Assembly: GCF_001428745.1 (NCBI RefSeq)
Contig: NZ_LMIO01000004.1
Coordinates: 620,001-684,000 of the forward strand
Length of the DNA: 64,000 nucleotides
Direction of reading: 5' to 3'
Source of the DNA: Leifsonia sp. Root227
GTDB taxonomy: Bacteria; Actinomycetota; Actinomycetes; Actinomycetales; Microbacteriaceae
The notes beneath the pieces are model-generated. The model did no database searches, had not been told where the DNA came from, and saw only the letters and a program-made list of their open reading frames with translations. Positions 58,545 to 64,000 of this stretch are shown here, piece by piece. Each line of letters begins with the position of its first letter. Position 1 is the first letter of the stretch. The translations under genes were made by a program, and so were the position numbers.

Positions 58545-59804
58545 TCAGTCGGCGACGCGGGCGGCGATATCGGTGCGGTAGTGGGAGCCGGGGAGGTCGA
58601 TGAGCTCGACCGCCTCGTACGCGCGGGCGCGCGCCTCGGCGAACGTGGTGCCGCGGGCGACGACGCTGAGGACGCGTCCGCCGGTCGCGAGCAGCGCGCC
58701 CGTCGCCTCGTCGCGGGCAGTCGCCGCGTGCGCGATGGTCACCTCGGGGACCGCCGCTGCCGCATCCAGCCCGGTGATCGGGCGACCGGTCTGCGGAGCC
58801 TCCGGGTAGCCCTCGCTGGCCAGCACGACCGTCACCGCCGTGTCGAGCGCGAACTCCGGACGCGGAACACCGGCCAGCGCGCCGGTCGCCGCCGCGAAAA
58901 GCAGCGTGGACAGTGGCGTCACCAGCCGGGGGAGCACGACCTGCGTCTCCGGGTCGCCGAAGCGCGCGTTGAACTCGATCACCCGGATGCCGCGGCTGGT
59001 CATGATGAGGCCGCAGTAGAGCAGTCCGATGAACGGCGTCTGCTCCTTCGCCAGCTCGCGCACGGTCGGCAGGGCGACGGTGTCGATGACCTCGTCGACG
59101 AAGTTCTCCGGAAGCCACGGCAGCGGCGAGTACGCGCCCATGCCACCGGTGTTCGGCCCGGCATCCCCGTCGAGCAGCCGCTTGTAGTCCTGCGCAGGCG
59201 ACAGCGGCAGCACGGTGTGCCCGTCGCTCACCAGGAACAGGGACACCTCCTGGCCGTCGAGGAACTCCTCGATCAGCACGCTGCCGTGGGCCAGCCAGTG
59301 CGCGGCGTGCTCGACGGCCGCATCCCGGTCGGAGGTCACCAGCACGCCCTTGCCCGCCGCGAGCCCGTCCGCCTTCACCACGTACGGGGCGCCGAACGCG
59401 TCGAGCGCTTCCTCCGCCTCCACCAGCGTGGATGCGCGGACCGCACGGCCCGTGGGAACGCCGGCCGCATCCATGATCCGCTTGGCGAACGTCTTGGACC
59501 CTTCGAGCTGCGCCGCGACCTTGCCAGGACCGAACACCGGGATGCCGCGCGTGCGCAGCGGGTCCGCGACGCCGGCGACGAGGGGGGCCTCCGGCCCGAT
59601 CACCACGAGTTCGATGCCGTTCTCGATCGCGTACTCGGTGACGGCCTGGCCGTCGAGCGGGTCGAGCCCTGGCTCGACGGCGACATCGGCCGCGATCCCG
59701 GCGTTGCCTGGGGCGACGACGATCCGGTGTTCGGCCTCCTCGCTCAGCAGCGACGTGACGATGGCGTGCTCGCGAGCACCGGAACCCAGGACCAGAATCT
59801 TCAC
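58545..59804 (-). CDS. purD: phosphoribosylamine-glycine ligase
   Basis: GAR synthetase (419 residues) ligates glycine to phosphoribosylamine with ATP, the second step of purine synthesis. ATP-grasp features: KILVLGSGAREHAI at the N-terminus, PYVVKADGLAAGKGVLV with the P-loop, VLIEEFLDGQEVSLF, TGGMGAYSP, and IRVIEFNARFGDPETQVVLP. The GTG at 59804 aligns exactly with the family start. It is divergent from the SCP-like gene, with 33 nt between the starts. Confidence 0.97.
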   Translation of the reverse strand: MKILVLGSGAREHAIVTSLLSEEAEHRIVVAPGNAGIAADVAVEPGLDPLDGQAVTEYAIENGIELVVIGPEAPLVAGVADPLRTRGIPVFGPGKVAAQLEGSKTFAKRIMDAAGVPTGRAVRASTLVEAEEALDAFGAPYVVKADGLAAGKGVLVTSDRDAAVEHAAHWLAHGSVLIEEFLDGQEVSLFLVSDGHTVLPLSPAQDYKRLLDGDAGPNTGGMGAYSPLPWLPENFVDEVIDTVALPTVRELAKEQTPFIGLLYCGLIMTSRGIRVIEFNARFGDPETQVVLPRLVTPLSTLLFAAATGALAGVPRPEFALDTAVTVVLASEGYPEAPQTGRPITGLDAAAAVPEVTIAHAATARDEATGALLATGGRVLSVVARGTTFAEARARAYEAVELIDLPGSHYRTDIAARVAD

Positions 59805-59837
59805 GCGACCAATGGTAGAGGCTGAGAGGATATGGGG

Positions 59838-60194
59838 ATGGCCAGAGCGAAGATCCAGGATGCGGAGGGCGGCCCTGCCGTCCGCGCGGCGCTCGCGGGC
59901 GGAGCGGACCGCAACACCACCGCGATGGCCGTGCGCTACCTGCTGCAGCTCCTCGCCGAGCGCGCGCCAGGCAACACCGTGGAGGTGCGTGTGCCGCCGT
60001 TCGGGGCGACCCAGTGCATCCCCGGCCCCCGGCATACCAGGGGAACGCCGCCGAACGTGGTGGAGATGGACGCGCCGACCTGGCTCGCGCTGGCGAGCGG
60101 AGCGACGCCGTGGGAGGACGCGCTGGCGTCCGGCGCCGTGCACGCGTCCGGCCAGCGCGCATCCCTCGACGGGCTCCTCCCGCTGCGCTTCTGA
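59838..60194 (+). CDS. sterol carrier-like family protein
   Basis: A 118-residue protein of the actinobacterial sterol-carrier-like family (MDMT/SCP fold): ARAKIQDAEGGPAVRAALAG at the N-terminus, VEVRVPPFGATQCIPGPRHTRGTPPNVVEMDAPTWLALASG in the core and a final LDGLLPLRF. These proteins are usually encoded next to purF, as here. The ATG at 59838 is preferred over 59832 because the GAGAGGA ribosome-binding site then has proper spacing. Ligand and role unknown. Confidence 0.85.
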   Translation: MARAKIQDAEGGPAVRAALAGGADRNTTAMAVRYLLQLLAERAPGNTVEVRVPPFGATQCIPGPRHTRGTPPNVVEMDAPTWLALASGATPWEDALASGAVHASGQRASLDGLLPLRF

Positions 60195-60235
60195 AGCGTT
60201 CCGACCTCACAGAAAAGGTGAGGGACAATGGATGC

Positions 60236-60622
60236 ATGAGCCAGGAGAACGACGAACAGACCACGGTCACCGAGAGCTCGGTGCTCGTGCGGCGGTCGCC
60301 GCGATACTTCCGGTTCATGCTGGTCGGCGCGATCCTGTTCGCGATCGTCGCGCTGATCCTCACGTTCGCGTTCCCGGCGAACCCGACGTACGACCGCGGC
60401 AGCGTCTTCGGCTTCCTGCTGGCGATCGGCGTGGCCGTCGGGGTGACCATCGGGGCGGTCGTCGCCCTGCTGGTCGACCGGGCGACGAACCGTCGGGCGC
60501 GCACCGTCCAGGCGGATAGAATCGACGTGCGCGTCACCCCCGGCGAGCAGCCGGCCGAGAAGCCGGCCGAGCGGCCGGCGGACGGCAGCGCACCAGGCAC
60601 GAGCACATCCATCGAGAGCTAA
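60236..60622 (+). CDS. two-helix membrane protein, unknown function
   Basis: A 128-residue protein with two predicted helices (about residues 30-48 and 57-80), a charged N-terminus with a Tyr-Phe-Arg-Phe turn before helix one, and a long hydrophilic C-terminal tail rich in Glu-Lys-Pro-Ala. It resembles small actinobacterial membrane proteins encoded before purF. GACAAT upstream of the ATG may be a -10, giving a leaderless transcript. It ends 21 nt before purF. Confidence 0.72.
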   Translation: MSQENDEQTTVTESSVLVRRSPRYFRFMLVGAILFAIVALILTFAFPANPTYDRGSVFGFLLAIGVAVGVTIGAVVALLVDRATNRRARTVQADRIDVRVTPGEQPAEKPAERPADGSAPGTSTSIES

Positions 60623-60643
60623 CACCCTGAAGGGGGTTCCGGT

Positions 60644-62218
60644 TTGTCCGGAGGCGACGGTCTTCTCAGTCACGATCTACTTCCCGGCGAGAAGGGTCCG
60701 CAGGATGCCTGCGGCGTCTTCGGTGTCTGGGCGCCAGGCGAGGAAGTCGCCAAACTCAGCTACTTCGGCCTCTACGCGCTGCAGCACCGCGGCCAGGAGT
60801 CCGCGGGCATCGCCACCAGCGACGGCTCGAAGATCCTCATCTACAAAGACATGGGTCTCGTCTCGCAGGTGTTCAACGAGAACGCGCTGAACTCGCTGAC
60901 CGGCCACATCGCCGTCGGCCACACGCGCTACTCGACCACGGGCGCATCCAGCTGGCAGAACGCGCAGCCGACGCTCGGCCGCACCTCCAGCGGCACGGTC
61001 GCGCTCGGCCACAACGGCAACCTGACCAACACGGCCGAGCTGATGCAGCTCGTCCACGACCGATACCCGGAGCACGACGGCGAACTGTCCCGCGGCAACA
61101 CGACGGACACCGCCGTGGTCACCGCGCTGCTCACCGGCGACCTCGACCACACGCTCGAGGCGACGTCCCTCGAGGTCCTTCCCCGTCTGCGCGGGGCGTT
61201 CTGCCTGGTCTACATGGACGAGCACACCCTCTACGCCGCCCGCGACCCGCAGGGCGTCCGCCCTCTGGTGCTGGGCCGGCTGGAGCGCGGCTGGGTGGTC
61301 GCATCGGAGACGGCGGCCCTCGACATCGTCGGCGCGAGCTTCGTGCGCGAAGTCGAGCCTGGCGAGCTCATCGCGATCGACGAGAACGGCCTCCGCAGCC
61401 AGCGCTTCGCCGAGGAGAAGCGCGCGGGCTGCGTGTTCGAATACGTCTACCTCGCGCGCCCTGACACGACCATCGCCGGCCGCGGCGTCCACGAGGCCCG
61501 CGTCGAGATGGGCCGCCAGCTCGCGCGCGAGCACGCCGTCGAGGCCGACCTGGTCATCCCGACCCCCGAGTCCGGCACCCCTGCCGCCATCGGATACGCG
61601 CAGGCGTCCGGCATCCCGTTCGGCCAGGGGCTCGTGAAGAACTCGTACGTCGGCCGCACCTTCATCCAGCCGTCGCAGACCATCCGCCAGCGCGGCATCA
61701 AGCTCAAGCTGAACCCGCTCAAAGAGGTCATCAAGGGCAAGCGCCTGGTGGTCGTCGACGACTCGATCGTGCGCGGCAACACGCAGCGCGCGCTCGTCTC
61801 GATGCTCCGCGAGGCGGGGGCGGCCGAGGTGCACGTGCGCATCTCCAGCCCTCCCATCACCTGGCCGTGCTTCTACGGCATCGACTTCGCCTCGCGCGCA
61901 GAGCTCATCGCGACAGGGCTCGGGGTGGACGAGGTGCGCCAGTCCATCGGCGCGGACAGCCTCGGCTACCTCTCCGAGGACGGCATGATCGCCTCGACGG
62001 AGCAGCCGCGCGAGCGCCTCTGCACCGCCTGCTTCACCGGGGTGTACCCGATCGAGCTCCCGGATGCGCACCACCTCGGCAAGAACCTCCTCGAACGTCC
62101 GGAGGCTCCGCGCGGCGAGGGAGAGGGCGCTGCGGCAGACGGCTGCGACCCTGGACCGGACGCGGAGTTCGAGAGCGTGCTGCTGCCGTCGTACGGCGAC
62201 CCTGGGCGCAAGGAGTAG
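60644..62218 (+). CDS. purF: amidophosphoribosyltransferase
   Basis: The first committed enzyme of purine synthesis (524 residues), joining glutamine-derived ammonia to PRPP. The catalytic Cys23 follows a short propeptide (QDACGVFGVW), as in Bacillus-type PurF; the GHTRYSTTG and HNGNLTN loops belong to the glutaminase domain, and VVVDDSIVRGNTQR is the PRPP-binding motif near residue 370. The Fe-S cysteines of the Bacillus type (CVFEYVYLARPD and C-terminal CTACFTG) are visible. The TTG start at 60644 has AAGGGGG upstream. purM follows 26 nt later. Confidence 0.96.
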   Translation: MSGGDGLLSHDLLPGEKGPQDACGVFGVWAPGEEVAKLSYFGLYALQHRGQESAGIATSDGSKILIYKDMGLVSQVFNENALNSLTGHIAVGHTRYSTTGASSWQNAQPTLGRTSSGTVALGHNGNLTNTAELMQLVHDRYPEHDGELSRGNTTDTAVVTALLTGDLDHTLEATSLEVLPRLRGAFCLVYMDEHTLYAARDPQGVRPLVLGRLERGWVVASETAALDIVGASFVREVEPGELIAIDENGLRSQRFAEEKRAGCVFEYVYLARPDTTIAGRGVHEARVEMGRQLAREHAVEADLVIPTPESGTPAAIGYAQASGIPFGQGLVKNSYVGRTFIQPSQTIRQRGIKLKLNPLKEVIKGKRLVVVDDSIVRGNTQRALVSMLREAGAAEVHVRISSPPITWPCFYGIDFASRAELIATGLGVDEVRQSIGADSLGYLSEDGMIASTEQPRERLCTACFTGVYPIELPDAHHLGKNLLERPEAPRGEGEGAAADGCDPGPDAEFESVLLPSYGDPGRKE

Positions 62219-62244
62219 CGGCCCACCCCCGTTACGATTGACCC

Positions 62245-63366
62245 GTGACCGATCAGCCAGCATCCACGTCCGCCTCATACGCCGAAGCCGGTGTCGACAC
62301 CGCGGCAGGTGACCTCGCCGTCGAGCTGATGAAGGCGGCGGTGTCCCGCACCCACGGCCCCAACGTGCTGGGCGGTGTCGGCGGGTTCGCCGGGCTGTTC
62401 GACGTGTCGTCGCTGAAGATGTTCGACCGCCCGCTGCTGGCCACCTCGACCGACGGCGTCGGCACCAAGGTCGCGATCGCGCAGGCCATCGACAAGCACG
62501 ACACCATCGGCCAGGATCTGGTCGGCATGGTGGTCGACGACATCGTGGTGGTTGGCGCCAAGCCGCTGTTCATGACCGACTACATCGCCTGCGGAAAGGT
62601 GGTGCCGTCGCGCATCGCCGACATCGTCGCCGGGATCGCCCGCGCCTGCGAAGCGACGGGCACCGCGCTCGTCGGCGGAGAGACGGCCGAGCACCCGGGA
62701 CTCCTCGGGCCGGACGACTACGACGTGGCCGGCGCTGCCGTCGGCGCTGTCGAGGCCAACGCCGTGCTCGGTGCTGAACTGGTGCAGGACGGCGACGTGG
62801 TCATCGCGCTCGCGTCGTCCGGGCTGCACTCCAACGGCTTCTCCCTCGTCCGTCACATCCTGGCGAAGAACAGCATCGGCTTCACCGACCACTCGGATGC
62901 GTTCGGCGGCACGGTCGGAGAGGCTCTGCTGGAGCCGACCCGCCTCTACACCGCTCCGCTGCTGCGGGTCCTCGGCGAGCCGTCGCTCGGCGGCGCCGTG
63001 CACTCCCTGAGCCACGTCACCGGCGGAGGTATCGCGGCGAACCTGGCGCGCGTCCTCCCCGTCGGCTCCTGGGTGGAGGTGGACCGCGCGAGCTGGTCGC
63101 CCAGCCCGGTGTTCCGCATCCTGAGCGACCTGGCCGGCACCAGCCTGGAGTCGAGCGAGGGCACCTGGAACCTCGGCATCGGGATGCTCGCGGTCGTCGC
63201 GGCGCAGACCGCCGACCAGGTCATCAGGGCGATCGAGGACGACGGCATCCCGGCCTGGCGCGTCGGAACGGTGTCGATGGCGGAGCGCGACCTCACCGGC
63301 TTCGAGCAGGGCGCGAAGGGCGTGGACGGCGGCGCGGTGCGCCTCGTCGGCTCCTACGCGAGCTGA
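62245..63366 (+). CDS. purM: phosphoribosylformylglycinamidine cyclo-ligase
   Basis: AIR synthetase (373 residues) cyclises FGAM with ATP. Family segments: SYAEAGVDTAAGDLAVELM at the N-terminus, VGGFAGLFDV, STDGVGTKVAIA with the ATP loop, DLVGMVVDDIVVVGAKPLFMTDYIACGK, ALVGGETAEHPG and HVTGGGIAANLARVLP. The GTG at 62245 is used. It is coupled to purF in the common actinobacterial purFM operon. Confidence 0.97.
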   Translation: MTDQPASTSASYAEAGVDTAAGDLAVELMKAAVSRTHGPNVLGGVGGFAGLFDVSSLKMFDRPLLATSTDGVGTKVAIAQAIDKHDTIGQDLVGMVVDDIVVVGAKPLFMTDYIACGKVVPSRIADIVAGIARACEATGTALVGGETAEHPGLLGPDDYDVAGAAVGAVEANAVLGAELVQDGDVVIALASSGLHSNGFSLVRHILAKNSIGFTDHSDAFGGTVGEALLEPTRLYTAPLLRVLGEPSLGGAVHSLSHVTGGGIAANLARVLPVGSWVEVDRASWSPSPVFRILSDLAGTSLESSEGTWNLGIGMLAVVAAQTADQVIRAIEDDGIPAWRVGTVSMAERDLTGFEQGAKGVDGGAVRLVGSYAS

Positions 63367-63437
63367 CCGCGCGGCGGATGGCGCGTCACCCGTTCTGGTA
63401 GACGCGGCGGTCGGCCCCCAACGGCTAGAGTTGGCGC

Positions 63438-64000
63438 GTGGCCGCCAAGTATTCCAGTATCCGAAGGATGCTCGGTGTTGCCGGACTCGTCGTCGCGGTG
63501 AGCGGCGCGGGAGTGCTCGTGCAGGCCGTCACGGCGACCTCGGCCGACGCGGCCCAGGCGACCGCGGCGCCGACCGCGAGTCCGTCGCCCACCCCGTCCG
63601 CCGGCCCCGCCGCATCCGCTGATCCCGTCGCATCCACTGTTCCCGCCGGCACGCTCACCCCCATCGTCGACTGCATCGTGGATGCGCCCATCAGCTCCTC
63701 GCTCACCGCGCGCACCGTGCTCCTCGGCTACCGCAGCACGGCGCAGGACACCGTGCGCCTCGCCGCCTCCGCCAGCGCCAACGCGATCGTCCCTGGCGCG
63801 GCGGACCGCGGTCAGCCCAGCAACTTCGAGCCGGGAGAGCACCACGCGGTCTGGTCGCTGACGCTGGACGGCCGCGCTGTCCCGTCCGCCACGTGGCGTC
63901 TCGGCGGCGCGACCGCCACTATCGACGGCGACGTCCCGTCCTGCGCGACGGTCACGACGACGGCGCTCTCCGCTCCGTCCTTCGCCGCGGCGGGTTCGAC
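63438..64000 (+). CDS. secreted protein, partial (runs off right edge)
   Basis: The first 187 codons of a protein with a signal peptide: a basic start, a hydrophobic core (GVAGLVVAVSGAGVLVQAVT) and an Ala-rich cleavage region, followed by a Pro/Ser/Ala-rich linker (about residues 35-70) and then a beta-rich domain with two cysteines (about residues 77 and 167) that could form a disulfide. No family was recognised; a cell-surface or secreted role is likely. The GTG at 63438 follows a TAGAGT -10-like box and may be leaderless. The C-terminus lies beyond the window. Confidence 0.65.
   Translation, partial: MAAKYSSIRRMLGVAGLVVAVSGAGVLVQAVTATSADAAQATAAPTASPSPTPSAGPAASADPVASTVPAGTLTPIVDCIVDAPISSSLTARTVLLGYRSTAQDTVRLAASASANAIVPGAADRGQPSNFEPGEHHAVWSLTLDGRAVPSATWRLGGATATIDGDVPSCATVTTTALSAPSFAAAGS

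Overview
The window is high-GC actinobacterial DNA, most likely from a Microbacteriaceae (Leifsonia-like) chromosome. Evidence: strong G/C third-position codon bias, frequent GTG/TTG starts, abundant ATGA/GTGA gene overlaps, leaderless-looking starts, actinobacterial protein families, and heavy over-use of the heptamer GGATGCG/CGCATCC. No tRNA, rRNA, CRISPR array, transposase or phage gene was recognised.

Layout. 1-8.5 kb: metallophosphoesterase (cut by the left edge), a TetR-controlled YhgE/Pip membrane protein with a degenerate ABC-ATPase-like partner, purA, a MarR/SRPBCC pair and an FtsX-type ABC exporter. 8.6-10.8 kb: an EsaA-type type VII secretion (T7SS) membrane protein and a small membrane protein. 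10.8-19.2 kb: DUF2461 protein, purL, methyltransferase, an SDR gene remnant, DMT transporter, processive GT2 glycosyltransferase, Ohr, SDR and chorismate mutase. 19.3-30.1 kb: a T7SS locus of the Firmicutes (T7SSb) type in the order esxA-essA-esaB-essB-essC-DUF4176, followed by an LXG effector module (two Lap-like small helical proteins, LXG toxin, polytopic membrane protein, two DUF5085-like paralogues). 30.1-36 kb: DUF3817, purQ, purS and a tryptophan-to-anthranilate (kynurenine) operon with a PaaX-like regulator. 36-43.2 kb: phosphonate uptake and catabolism (phnD, phnC, a frameshifted double-domain phnE, FAD oxidoreductase, phosphonatase-like HAD, alcohol dehydrogenase). 43-53 kb: cation/proton antiporter, uracil-DNA glycosylase, UPF0114 protein, GH51 arabinofuranosidase, PadR plus DHA2 efflux pump, VOC proteins, TetR and RraA-like protein. 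53-64 kb: purC, SDR, MarR with a clear operator, SHOCT/DUF6325 pair, alditol oxidase, purD, SCP-like protein, purF, purM and a secreted protein cut by the right edge.

How it works together. Eight de novo purine genes (purA, L, Q, S, C, D, F, M) are scattered through the window as a housekeeping skeleton, with accessory modules between them. The most striking module is the T7SSb apparatus. It has an EssB pseudokinase, a ubiquitin-like EsaB, an FHA-FtsK EssC and an LXG effector, the set expected in Staphylococcus, Bacillus and Streptococcus and not the ESX set typical of Actinobacteria. Its EsaA component lies about 9 kb away, on the other side of purL, and lacks the usual C-terminal multi-span membrane bundle. 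The effector has a glycine-rich hydrophobic C-terminus and is followed by a polytopic membrane protein, which suggests a membrane-active toxin with membrane immunity.

Regulatory signals are unusually readable. phnD and phnC share an 11-bp-periodic PHO-box-like element at identical distance from the -10. The window also shows a perfect MarR dyad, a PadR dyad over a near-consensus promoter, a TetR dyad and several bidirectional hairpins.
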